From Nocardioidaceae bacterium (lineage in GTDB: Bacteria; Actinomycetota; Actinomycetes; Propionibacteriales; Nocardioidaceae): a DNA stretch of 7,043 nucleotides. The translations under genes were made by a program, and so were the position numbers. Numbering within the stretch: the stretch's first letter is position 1; every line of letters starts with the position of its first letter. The stretch spans positions 1-7,043 of the forward strand of contig JACCSH010000119.1 of the NCBI GenBank assembly GCA_013813125.1, written 5' to 3'. The notes below the pieces were generated by a model. It was not told the DNA's origin. It made no database searches and was given only the letters and a program-made list of their open reading frames with translations. Below are positions 1-6,614 of this stretch, in pieces.

Positions 1-720
1 GCCAACACCGGCTACCTCAACCTCGGCATCAGCGGCAAGATAGAGGGCAGTTGGGGCAACACCTCGGTCACCCGCTTCGCGGTGAACGCGCAGGGCACCC
101 AACTGGCCGCGGTGGGCAACTTCACCACCGTGTCGGGACGCCTTCGCCACCGTGCATTTCTAGCGGATCTCGGGGAAACCTCCGCAACGCTGAACGGATG
201 GTATTACAGCCCGTTGACCAAGCCCTGTAAATCCACCACCGCACAACGGCAGGCATATCTGTCCGATGTCGACTACTCGCCGGATGGCAGCTACTTCGTG
301 GTGGTGAGCACCGGTTTCACCCCCAGGCTCGAGAGTGAGATCGGCGAGACCATCTGCGACGCCGCTGCGCGGTTGGACGTAGACCTCCTGGCACCAACCA
401 GGCCCGTCTGGCCGAACTACACCGGTGGAGACACGATCTGGTCGGTGTCGGTCACCGGCGCCGCTGTGTACGTTCAAGGGCATTTCCGTTGGCTCGACAA
501 CCCGTATGGCGTCAACAGTGCTGGCCCGGGTGCTGTGACTCGCCGAGGGGTAGGAGCCATCAACCCCGAGACTGGAATGGCGCTCGGCTGGAACCCAGGC
601 TCGCCGGCCCAGATCGGCGGCAAGGCTTTCTACCCCACGCCAGAAGGCATGTGGTTCGGCTCGGACAGCCTCAAGTTCGACGGCGAGGATCACCGAGGCA
701 TTGCCTTCGCGCCCCTCTGA
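1..720 (+). CDS. C-terminal part of a secreted-type beta-propeller repeat protein (5' end outside window)
   Basis: The frame is open from base 1 to the TGA at 718-720, giving 239 visible residues; the true start lies upstream. The internal GTG at 82 is not taken as the start because coding continues before it with the same character. Repeated blades of the form G-[NH]-F-x-x-[VL] are visible: GNFTTVSG near residues 39-46 and QGHFRWLDNPYG near 159-170. Between them lie a DVDYSPDGSYFVVVS blade strand and a GGDTIWSVSV stretch. The chain ends with a GAINPETG...LGWNPG strand and a TPEGMWFGSD strand, which closes a propeller. Such repeats occur in large actinobacterial extracellular or cell-wall proteins, often annotated as delta-60 repeat, galactose-oxidase-like or PKD-containing. 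The substrate or ligand is unknown. It is convergent with lpdA. The family type is fairly secure from the repeats; any enzymatic role would be a guess. Confidence 0.75.
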   Translation, partial: ANTGYLNLGISGKIEGSWGNTSVTRFAVNAQGTQLAAVGNFTTVSGRLRHRAFLADLGETSATLNGWYYSPLTKPCKSTTAQRQAYLSDVDYSPDGSYFVVVSTGFTPRLESEIGETICDAAARLDVDLLAPTRPVWPNYTGGDTIWSVSVTGAAVYVQGHFRWLDNPYGVNSAGPGAVTRRGVGAINPETGMALGWNPGSPAQIGGKAFYPTPEGMWFGSDSLKFDGEDHRGIAFAPL

Positions 721-802
721 CGCCTAGATCGCCGCGAGCAACAAGTGGGTCGACACGAAGGCGACACGCCGCAAATCGCCCGGGCCCTGCCGTTGGAGAA
801 AT

Positions 803-828
803 CGTGCCAGGTGCAGGGACTTGGCACG
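803..828. terminator. Hairpin between convergent genes, probable terminator of lpdA
   Basis: CGTGCCAGGT (803-812) pairs with ACTTGGCACG (819-828) around a 6-base loop. The outer seven pairs are perfect, then comes one G-U on the plus-strand RNA (a C-A mismatch on the minus-strand RNA), then two more pairs. Read on the minus strand it is followed by GATTTCTCC, a modest T-run, so it fits best as the terminator of lpdA, whose stop codon lies 15 bases upstream in that direction. On the plus strand there is no T-run, so termination of the propeller gene here would need Rho or stem strength alone. Confidence 0.6.
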
Positions 829-842
829 GGACCCGCCGTCAT

Positions 843-2237
843 CTAGAAGTTGATCATGTGCCCCGAGATGCCGTGAACGGCTTCCTTGAGGGCCTCGCTC
901 AACGTGGGGTGCGCGTGAACGTTGCGTGACACCTCAGCTGCGGTGAGGTCCCACTGTTGGGCGAGCGTTAGCTCGGGGAGCAGCTCGACGACATCCGGCC
1001 CGATCAGGTGAGCGCCGAGGAACTCCCCGTGCTCAGAGTCCGCGACGATCTTGACGAAGCCACCGGAGTCGCCGAGCCCGTGCGCCTTGCCGTTGGCTGC
1101 GAAGGGGAACTTGGACACCTTCACATCGTGGCCGCGCTCTTTGGCCTGCGCTTCGGTATAGCCGAAGCTCGCGATTTGAGGTTGGCAGTATGTCGCCCGC
1201 GGCACCATCGCATAGTCGATCTCCATCGTCTCGGCGCCCGCGATCGTCTCGGCTGCGACGATGCCCATGGCCTCGGCTGCGTGCGCCAGCATCAGCTTCG
1301 CCGTCACATCGCCGATGGCATACAAACCGTCGACGTTCGTCCGCATCAAGCCATCGATGTCGATCGCGCCCCGATCGGTCAGTTCGACCCCGGTCGCTTC
1401 GAGCCCGTAACCCTCGACACGCGGGGCGAACCCGATCGCCTGCATCACCTTTTCTGCTTCGAGCGTTTCCTGCTTGTCTTGCCGAGTCACGGTAACCTTG
1501 ACTGTGTTGCCCGAGTCGTCGATCGAGTCGACCCGGGTCGAGGTCAGCACCTTCACGCCGAGTTTCTTGTAACGCTTGGCCAGCTCGGCAGAAACCTCGT
1601 CATCTTCAAGCGGCACAACCCGGTCCAGGTACTCGACGATCGTGACGTCGACGCCATAGTTTGCGAGCACGTAGGCGAACTCCACTCCTATCGCCCCCGC
1701 GCCGGCGATGATCATGGATCCGGGCAGTTGTTCCGTCATGATCTGCTCTTCGTAGGTGACGACCCGCTCGCTCAGCGAGGTGCCAGGCAGTAGGCGCGTC
1801 TGGGCGCCCGCAGCGATGATGCAGTTGTCATAGCTGAGCGTCTCGCTCTCGCCTGAGCTCAACGCCACCTCGATGCTCTTGGCATCCGTGAACGTGCCAC
1901 GTCCGGAGAACTCGGTGACGTTGTTCTTCTTCATCAGGAAGTGGACACCCTTCACGCGGCCGTCGGCCACCTTGCGGCTGCGCTGAAATGCCGCGCCGAA
2001 GTCGAAAGTGACGTCCCCCGAGATGCCGAAGAGCTTGGCGTCGGCCGTGAAGATGTGCGCCAACTCAGCGTTGCGCAGCAGCGCCTTGCTGGGGATGCAG
2101 CCGACGTTCAGGCAGACCCCGCCCCAGTACTTCTCTTCGACGATCGCGGTCTTGAGTCCCAGCTGAGAGGCCCTGATCGCCGCCACATAGCCCCCGGGGC
2201 CTGCACCCAACACGACGACATCGAAGTGAGAACTCAT
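843..2237 (-). CDS. lpdA: Dihydrolipoyl dehydrogenase (E3 subunit)
   Basis: A flavoprotein disulfide reductase that reoxidises dihydrolipoyl groups with NAD+ in the cytosolic pyruvate, 2-oxoglutarate and branched-chain 2-oxoacid dehydrogenase complexes. In M. tuberculosis the homologue also serves the AhpC/AhpD peroxidase system. From ATG at 2237 the protein is 464 residues, the same as the mycobacterial enzyme as I recall it. Visible motifs are the FAD-binding GAGPGG at 11-16, the redox-active disulfide C42-LNVG-C47, the NAD-binding GAGAIG at 179-184, the second FAD motif YAIGD near 310, and the catalytic dyad H443-E448 in HPTLSE; the C-terminus is GHMINF. All key residues are present. A GTG two codons upstream (2243) would extend it to 466 residues, but the ATG matches family length and lies 7 bases after a TAGGGT box, suggesting leaderless translation. 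It lies 57 bases downstream of the PGPGW gene on the same strand and probably has its own promoter. Identification is very secure. Confidence 0.97.
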   Translation of the reverse strand: MSSHFDVVVLGAGPGGYVAAIRASQLGLKTAIVEEKYWGGVCLNVGCIPSKALLRNAELAHIFTADAKLFGISGDVTFDFGAAFQRSRKVADGRVKGVHFLMKKNNVTEFSGRGTFTDAKSIEVALSSGESETLSYDNCIIAAGAQTRLLPGTSLSERVVTYEEQIMTEQLPGSMIIAGAGAIGVEFAYVLANYGVDVTIVEYLDRVVPLEDDEVSAELAKRYKKLGVKVLTSTRVDSIDDSGNTVKVTVTRQDKQETLEAEKVMQAIGFAPRVEGYGLEATGVELTDRGAIDIDGLMRTNVDGLYAIGDVTAKLMLAHAAEAMGIVAAETIAGAETMEIDYAMVPRATYCQPQIASFGYTEAQAKERGHDVKVSKFPFAANGKAHGLGDSGGFVKIVADSEHGEFLGAHLIGPDVVELLPELTLAQQWDLTAAEVSRNVHAHPTLSEALKEAVHGISGHMINF

Positions 2238-2243
2238 GCGCAC

Positions 2244-2272
2244 ACCCTAGGCGTCGTGAAATGCGGTGACCA
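2244..2272 (-). promoter_or_regulatory. Candidate lpdA promoter
   Basis: On the minus strand TGGTCA (2272-2267) is followed by exactly 17 bases and TAGGGT (2249-2244). TAGGGT fits the actinobacterial -10 pattern TANNNT, and TGGTCA matches 4 of 6 bases of the TTGACA consensus. A transcript starting about 7 bases after the -10 box would begin at the lpdA ATG (2237), so the mRNA would be leaderless. The AGGG within the -10 box could instead act as a weak ribosome-binding site if the gene is read from an upstream promoter. The same arrangement is seen before ykoE, which strengthens the call. Confidence 0.55.
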
Positions 2273-2277
2273 CCGCA
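2262..2277. promoter_or_regulatory. 16-bp perfect palindrome covering the lpdA -35 box
   Basis: TGCGGTGACCACCGCA is fully self-complementary: two 7-base arms plus a central AC that with its surroundings reads GGTGACCACC, with the two middle bases as the only spacer. It sits between the PGPGW gene stop (2295) and lpdA and contains the -35 hexamer. It could be a repressor or activator operator for lpdA. Alternatively, as RNA it forms a 6-bp stem with a 4-base loop followed by TTT on the minus strand, i.e. a weak terminator for the gene upstream. The palindrome is seen directly; the role is inferred. Confidence 0.45.
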
Positions 2278-2294
2278 GCACAAGCCGCGCAACT

Positions 2295-2738
2295 TCAGGA
2301 CGCGCGCGAAGCATGCTGCCGCTCGACCGACTTAGGTCGAAAGCGCTTGATGCTGTAGAGAAGCAGGCCCCACGCCACCAGGCCAGACAGCACGATCCCA
2401 CTGCCCGTGGACCACCCGCCGAGCGGCAGCCGCGGACCGAGTGGCCCGATCTCGGGGATGGTGACGTCGTTCATCCCCCACACGACGCCGGTGGCGATGA
2501 CTGCCGAGGCGCTGATTCCACTCAAGACGATGCGGGGGTATGTCGCGACGCCCGTCTCTGCGACGTCGAAGGCCTTCTGCTTGACAGGCTCCACCCTCCG
2601 CTCGGCCCACTCGTACTCCTGGGAGAGGACCACGAGTCCAGTGAGCAGGATCAGCAGCCCGGGACCAGGAAGCGGGAGGGCCACGACGCCCACAACGAGG
2701 AGCACCCATCCGGTGAGGGTCACCCAGATCTTGCGCAT
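2295..2738 (-). CDS. TIGR02611-family / PGPGW-domain small membrane protein
   Basis: A 147-residue integral membrane protein of unknown function. It opens with the family signature: a first helix at about 5-21, the turn LPLPGPGLL (PGPG at 24-27), a second helix at about 28-39 and the following acidic/aromatic stretch EYEWAERR (41-48). Two further hydrophobic segments lie at about 70-88 and 115-130, and a basic tail (KRFRPK) follows. The ATG at 2738 is chosen because GGAGGGG lies just upstream (9 bases from its end to the ATG) and because the protein then begins at the family's usual RKIWVTLTGW. An ATG six codons upstream (2756) lacks a comparable ribosome-binding site, and a longer reading to 2945 would run into the lipoprotein gene. 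It lies 97 bases after the lipoprotein stop and before lpdA. No biochemical role is known to me. Confidence 0.85.
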   Translation of the reverse strand: MRKIWVTLTGWVLLVVGVVALPLPGPGLLILLTGLVVLSQEYEWAERRVEPVKQKAFDVAETGVATYPRIVLSGISASAVIATGVVWGMNDVTIPEIGPLGPRLPLGGWSTGSGIVLSGLVAWGLLLYSIKRFRPKSVERQHASRAS

Positions 2739-2835
2739 GATGCTCGACCCCTCCATCGCTGCCGCCTGGCCAATTGCGAGGAGACCCAGGCTACCCAGTA
2801 CCCGGTCTGCGCAGGGGAGGAAAGCGCCAGCCCGG

Positions 2836-3582
2836 TCATCTCGGCCTTCCCCCGCCGCTCGTTCGTTCGACTGCTGGGAGCAGGCCGCTGTCGGCGACCA
2901 CCCAGCAGTCGGCGCTGCGCTCTTGGGTCCGCCACGCGTCGGCACTGTCCGGATAGAACGCCTGCACGCTTGGCGACCCGATCAGCTGTCTCTCAGCAGC
3001 CGCAGCTGCATTGCAGGCCTTGGTGGCACGCTCGGCGAGATCGGCCGGAAACGGTTCGTCGACGGTGCCAAGAGATGGGGCCACGACCAGTTCACGAGAC
3101 TTGTGGGGGCGGCCGCAGGAGGTGTAGACCTGATCGACCCCTGCATCGTGTTCCTCATCCAGGCACACCTGCAACTTGACGGGGACGCCGTCGCGGAGCA
3201 CTCCGCGCAGCGAGCCGGTCAGCGTCTCGAATTCCGAACTGGCGCGGGTTGACCGACGTACGACAACGTCGCAGCGGTACCAGGACTCATCGGCCGCCAC
3301 CCACAACTGGACATCAAGGCGCGTGTTGAAGTCTTCACCGAGATAATCTGCCTGGGCGGCTTGGCAGGGAGCAATCGCTGCGGAGGTACGCGGCGGGGCA
3401 TCGTCATCCACGAAGACACTCTCGGCGAAATGAGGTTCCTCGCAGCTGGCGGGCTCGCCGCCGTCGACGTAACAGTCACCGACCGAACCGATCGGCAAAG
3501 ACTCCGGCTGCTCAGATTCGCCCCCGCAACCACTGATGAACATCAGTACGGCTACCAGCACCGTTCCGCACCACGCGCGCAT
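2836..3582 (-). CDS. Septum-formation-type lipoprotein with duplicated cysteine module
   Basis: A 248-residue predicted lipoprotein. The signal peptide (residues 1-18) ends in the lipobox I-S-G-C with C19 as the lipidated residue, so it should be anchored on the outer face of the membrane. The mature part has two halves of like design. Half one has VGDC (C37), SCEEPHFAE (C47, P50-H51, E54), C73 and WYRC (C104). Half two has QVC (C140), SCGRPHKSRE (C156, P159-H160, E164), C190 and DCWV (C226). The GDC...C-x2-PH-x-x-E pattern is that of the actinobacterial Septum_form domain; despite the name, its molecular role is poorly defined. ATG 3582 follows GAGG at 7 bases spacing. It lies 58 bases after the ykoC stop and may be cotranscribed, but nothing ties it to thiamine uptake. 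Family call is moderate; the lipoprotein call is strong. Confidence 0.8.
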   Translation of the reverse strand: MRAWCGTVLVAVLMFISGCGGESEQPESLPIGSVGDCYVDGGEPASCEEPHFAESVFVDDDAPPRTSAAIAPCQAAQADYLGEDFNTRLDVQLWVAADESWYRCDVVVRRSTRASSEFETLTGSLRGVLRDGVPVKLQVCLDEEHDAGVDQVYTSCGRPHKSRELVVAPSLGTVDEPFPADLAERATKACNAAAAAERQLIGSPSVQAFYPDSADAWRTQERSADCWVVADSGLLPAVERTSGGGRPR

Positions 3583-3640
3583 CTATGGTCCTCAAGCTAT
3601 CGGGATCTGCCGAACTCAGCCTGCCAGGCAACCCGAGTCC

Positions 3641-4330
3641 CTAGAAAAACCAGGGGAACAAGAACCAGGGGAACAAGGACAGACCAATCCCCAGGCCTAG
3701 CACTATCGAGTCGCTCCAGCCCCATGGCGCAGGGCCTGCCCAGGTTCGCTGAGTCGCTGCTGCGAAGCCGCGCGCATCCATGGCGACCGCGGTGGAGGCC
3801 GTGTGGCGCATGGATACGACCAGGACAGCGAACGCGGTCGAGGCCAGGCCAGTGAACCGCCGTACGACCCCGTTGTCGGGTCCGAGGCCGCGAGCCCGCC
3901 GTGCCTGCTGCACCTGGCGCCATTGCTCCCCGATGGATTCGATGCGCTGCAGAGCCACCACTGCTGCTACGACAGGTCGGCTGGGTAAGTGAAGCCGCTG
4001 AGCCAGGTGGTCACCTAGCTCTGCCGGCTGAATCACCGGAGTGAGCAGTGCTGCAGGCAGCACGATGTACACGATCCGCAAGGCGGCAGCAGCGGACTCG
4101 TCGAGGTGCCGTCCGCCATACAGATAGGTCGACACAAAGATCGATATCGCCGCGAGGATGCCGAAAGCCAACAGCTTCACGCTGCGCCTGGGATCCCGCG
4201 CCAGCCATCCGAGGGCCACGAGCTCGACGCCGACTCCCCACAGCCCGACCCGGGCGCTGTCGACAGCAAACGCGCCCAGCACCGGAAGCAGGCAGGCGGC
4301 GAGCAGGGAGAGGGGTCCCGGGCTGCTCAT
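3641..4330 (-). CDS. ykoC: ECF transporter transmembrane (T) component, YkoC type
   Basis: A 229-residue membrane protein that couples the ATPase to the substrate-binding protein in an energy-coupling-factor importer. Hydrophobic segments are visible at about 7-23, 28-43, 52-70, 84-100, 160-174 and 205-225. The cytoplasmic coupling helices carry the two Ala-Arg-Gly signatures of EcfT proteins: A146-R-G in QQARRARGLG and A186-R-G in AMDARGF. These insert into the ATPase pair. Its ATG shares one base with the ykoD stop (TGATG at 4332-4328), a classic termination-reinitiation junction. The C-terminus SLFPWFLFPWFF is made by an exact 15-base tandem duplication in frame. With ykoE and ykoD upstream it forms the YkoEDC importer, which in Bacillus relatives is assigned to thiamine or hydroxymethylpyrimidine uptake. 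The gene name is by family and context. Confidence 0.9.
   Translation of the reverse strand: MSSPGPLSLLAACLLPVLGAFAVDSARVGLWGVGVELVALGWLARDPRRSVKLLAFGILAAISIFVSTYLYGGRHLDESAAAALRIVYIVLPAALLTPVIQPAELGDHLAQRLHLPSRPVVAAVVALQRIESIGEQWRQVQQARRARGLGPDNGVVRRFTGLASTAFAVLVVSMRHTASTAVAMDARGFAAATQRTWAGPAPWGWSDSIVLGLGIGLSLFPWFLFPWFF
3648..3677. repeat. Exact 15-base tandem duplication at the 3' end of ykoC
   Basis: AACCAGGGGAACAAG occurs twice with no gap, at 3648-3662 and 3663-3677. On the minus strand it encodes the pentapeptide LFPWF twice, in frame, just before the final Phe and the TAG stop. Because the unit is a multiple of three, the reading frame is kept and the only effect is a five-residue longer C-terminal tail. 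Confidence 0.9.
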
Positions 4331-5982
4331 CAGCCGATCCTGCCGTGTTCGAGTCGCAACGGGTCAGCGTCCAACGCTGTGACAGCTTCGAGGTCATGGC
4401 TGGCCAACCCCGCAGCGGCGCCAGCAGACTGAGCTGAGGCGATGCAGCCCACTACTGCCGCCCAGGTCGCTCGATCCTGCCCGACGGTTGGCTCGTCCAG
4501 CAGCAGGCCATGCGGACCGTGCACGAGAGCAGCGGCCACCATCAGGCGCCGTTGCTCGCCGCCCGAGAGATGGTAGGGGCTGGCGTCGCGAAGATGGCTG
4601 AGCCCTAGAGTCTCCAAGATCGCATCGGCGCGGCGATGCGTTCGAGCCACGTCACTCCCCTCGCCACGCCCCACCGCTCGACTCGTTGCCATCACCTCGT
4701 CGAACACGGTCGATGAAACGACTCCCGACTCCGCCATCTGCGGCACCCAGGCAAGCCGTGCTGCCAGCTCGGCGGACCGCCATTTCCATGGGCGCGGCTC
4801 TCGTCGTCGGCGACGAAGCGGCCCCAGGTGCTCCGCACACATCACGTCCCCCGAGTTCGGTTCCAGCAGTCCCGCCAGTACGGCGATCAGCGTGGACTTG
4901 CCGGAGCCACTGGCCCCGGTGACACCCAGCGTCCGGCCCCGATGCAGAGCCGCATCGACATCGTCGAGAGCGATGATCTGTGTTCCCCGTCCGCCGGTGA
5001 GATGCGCCTGCCTCCTCACCTGGATGCCCGACGCCGTCACGATCGCCGCACCTCCTGTGTTCCCGAGCCTGACACCGGTCGAGGTGAACGGCTCCAGCGG
5101 CCAAGGCTCCACCACACCTTCGTCTATCCGGTTCGGCTCCGGTGCAGGCAAGCCAGGGACCCACACCCCTTCGGAGGCGAGGGTGGTGCGTTCGCGTCGG
5201 AGCACCTCGTCAGGTCTGCCGTCAGCCACGATCCGTCCCCCTCGGCCGAGGACGACCAGCCGATCAGCGAAGTCCAGCCATGGACCGAGGTGATGCTCGA
5301 CGACCACTAGGGTGGTGCCGCGGTGAACGGTCTCTCGCCGTACGGCATCCCGAACGACCTGAGCCGACGAGACGTCGAGCATCGAGGTCGGTTCGTCGAG
5401 CAGGAGGACTTCTGCGCCGAGCACCAAGCTGCCCGCGAGCGCGAGTCGCTGGGTCTCGCCTCCGGACAGGGCGGCAGTGGGGTGGCCCGACGGGTAGGGA
5501 AAGGCCGTTGCCGCCAGTACGCCCGCGACACGTCGCCAGATCTCGTCTCGTTGCACCGACAGGTTTTCGAGGCCGAAGGCCACGTCGCGGCCGACGGTCT
5601 CGGCGACGACGCCCGCCAGGGGATCCTGTTGCAGGAGCCCTACCCGACCTGGGGTCTCGGCCACATCGTCACCATCGAGCAGCACCTGGCCGGAGAAGTC
5701 ACCTTGGTCTGCGGTCAGCAACAAGCCAGCCATCGCCCTCAGCAGCGTCGACTTGCCGGCGCCGCTCGGCCCGGCGAGCAGCACCCTCTGGCCGGCGGGG
5801 ATGCTCAGCGATACCTGCGTGAGCACCGGGCTCCGGCGTCTCGCTGGTGTCCAGGTGAGATCCCTGACCGAGATACTCGACCCGGCATCACCGGCGCGTC
5901 CAGCTGCTGCGCCCGGTGTCGAGCGGATCGGCCTAGACGGCGTTATGGCGCGCCGCCTCCTGCCCAGCGGGTAGGGCGTCAA
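4330..5982 (-). CDS. ykoD: ECF transporter double ATPase, YkoD type (start uncertain)
   Basis: A fused pair of ABC ATPase domains that powers the ECF importer, combining the two A subunits in one chain; 550 residues if read from TTG 5982. Domain one has Walker A GPSGAGKS (71-78), Q-loop LLQQDP (Q119), signature LSGGE (172-176), Walker B LLLDEP (193-198) and switch His H230. Domain two has Walker A GASGSGKST (356-364), Q-loop Q415, signature LSGGEQ (472-477), Walker B LLLDEP (493-498) and H529. All catalytic residues are intact in both halves, so both sites should hydrolyse ATP. A proline-rich linker lies at about 275-315. The first ~35 residues are Arg/Pro/Ala-rich and unlike a domain. TTG 5982 has no ribosome-binding site, while AGGAGG (5961-5956) lies 9 bases before an in-frame ATA at 5946, which would give 538 residues. 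The gene overlaps ykoE by 50 or 14 bases depending on that choice. Confidence 0.9.
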   Translation of the reverse strand: MTPYPLGRRRRAITPSRPIRSTPGAAAGRAGDAGSSISVRDLTWTPARRRSPVLTQVSLSIPAGQRVLLAGPSGAGKSTLLRAMAGLLLTADQGDFSGQVLLDGDDVAETPGRVGLLQQDPLAGVVAETVGRDVAFGLENLSVQRDEIWRRVAGVLAATAFPYPSGHPTAALSGGETQRLALAGSLVLGAEVLLLDEPTSMLDVSSAQVVRDAVRRETVHRGTTLVVVEHHLGPWLDFADRLVVLGRGGRIVADGRPDEVLRRERTTLASEGVWVPGLPAPEPNRIDEGVVEPWPLEPFTSTGVRLGNTGGAAIVTASGIQVRRQAHLTGGRGTQIIALDDVDAALHRGRTLGVTGASGSGKSTLIAVLAGLLEPNSGDVMCAEHLGPLRRRRREPRPWKWRSAELAARLAWVPQMAESGVVSSTVFDEVMATSRAVGRGEGSDVARTHRRADAILETLGLSHLRDASPYHLSGGEQRRLMVAAALVHGPHGLLLDEPTVGQDRATWAAVVGCIASAQSAGAAAGLASHDLEAVTALDADPLRLEHGRIG

Positions 5983-6562
5983 TCGCGCCGGTTCGAGCCA
6001 ACGCCGCAGTCAGCACCCAGCCGCCGATGCCGGCGACAAGGGCACCCGAAATCACGAACGCGCCGAGGTAGCCCAGCTTGTACTCGAGGTCGAAGCCAGG
6101 TAGCCAGGTGAACCACTCGTAGCAGAATCCGCCTACCGCCGCCAGCGCTCCGCTCAAGGCGGCGACTGGCCAGGTGAAACGACGAAACAGGAAAATCGCA
6201 AACGCCAGCTCTGCCCCCGCTCCCTGCACGACGCCCGAGATCACGGTGGTCCATCCCCATTCGGTGCCGAGCTGCGTTGAGACCACAGCTGCGAGCACCT
6301 CCGCAAAGAACGCGGCACCGACGCGTCGGATGACTAGGCCCGAGATGACGCCGGCGATCAGCCAGGGACCATTGACGAGCCCCACGAACGGCCCGGTGAG
6401 AGCTTTGAGCCCCGGCAGCGCTGTGTAGGTGGACGAGTAGCCCCAGTAGGCGACGCCGAAGACGACGCCGATGATGGCTGCAGTGAGGAGTTCGATGGTG
6501 CGCCAGCGCGCGGGCGAGCCGTGCGGTCGCAGCAATGGTGACGTGATTCTCGTGCTGTTCAT
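5933..6562 (-). CDS. ykoE: ECF transporter substrate-binding (S) component, YkoE family
   Basis: A 209-residue integral membrane protein that binds the vitamin substrate in the cell membrane. After a short polar N-terminus, hydrophobic helices start at about residue 23. Conserved YkoE-family stretches follow: WGYSSTY, then GPFVGLVNGPWLIAGVISGLV, IRRVGAAFFAEVLAAVVS, the TEWGW motif, and GVVQGAGAELAFAIF. In characterised relatives YkoE is the specificity subunit of a thiamine or hydroxymethylpyrimidine ECF importer with YkoD and YkoC, and that gene order is kept here. The TPP riboswitch directly upstream supports a thiamine-related substrate over cobalt or another ion, despite the older 'cobalt ABC' family name. 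ATG 6562 follows GGGAGG at 8 bases spacing, and that ribosome-binding site is inside a hairpin. The C-terminus ends Gly-Gln-Glu-Ala-Ala-Arg-His-Asn-Ala-Val and overlaps the start of ykoD. Confidence 0.93.
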   Translation of the reverse strand: MNSTRITSPLLRPHGSPARWRTIELLTAAIIGVVFGVAYWGYSSTYTALPGLKALTGPFVGLVNGPWLIAGVISGLVIRRVGAAFFAEVLAAVVSTQLGTEWGWTTVISGVVQGAGAELAFAIFLFRRFTWPVAALSGALAAVGGFCYEWFTWLPGFDLEYKLGYLGAFVISGALVAGIGGWVLTAALARTGAIDALPAGQEAARHNAV

Positions 6563-6570
6563 GCGTGATG

Positions 6571-6589
6571 CCTCCCGTGGTCAGGGAGG
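6571..6589 (-). promoter_or_regulatory. Shine-Dalgarno-sequestering hairpin of ykoE
   Basis: On the minus strand CCTCCC (6589-6584), a 7-base loop and GGGAGG (6576-6571) form a perfect 6-bp GC-rich stem. GGGAGG is the ribosome-binding site of ykoE, 8 bases before its ATG, so the folded stem would block translation initiation. It lies 25 bases downstream of the TPP aptamer and is the likely OFF structure of its expression platform. The pairing is seen directly; the switching role is inferred. Confidence 0.75.
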
Positions 6590-6614
6590 GGGAGCAAGAT
6601 TTCTGCTCGAGTCT

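Noticed and set aside
760..780. Small hairpin GGCGA/TCGCC after the propeller gene
   Set aside because: Only five pairs with an 11-base loop and no T-run; the 803-828 hairpin is much better.
2238..2243. GTG start for lpdA at 2243
   Set aside because: It adds two residues not found in the family, and the ATG at 2237 fits both the usual 464-residue length and the -10 spacing.
2739..2945. Longer N-terminus for the PGPGW protein (start at 2945)
   Set aside because: It would overlap the end of the lipoprotein gene by 110 bases, adds a non-conserved polar stretch, and ignores the GGAGGGG ribosome-binding site just before 2738.
1941..3179. Long plus-strand open frame antisense to lpdA and the PGPGW gene
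   Set aside because: It crosses three well-supported minus-strand genes, its translation is Arg/Pro/His-rich low-complexity-like sequence with no domain, and such frames are expected opposite GC-rich genes.
3583..3640. Promoter or terminator between ykoC and the lipoprotein gene
   Set aside because: A TAGCTT box is present but has no matching -35 and would place the start after the GAGG ribosome-binding site; the GCCT/AGGC stem is only four pairs. Readthrough from ykoC is as likely.
5323..6111. Plus-strand open frames opposite ykoD and ykoE
   Set aside because: They mirror the third-codon-position GC bias of ykoD/ykoE; no domain or ribosome-binding site was seen.
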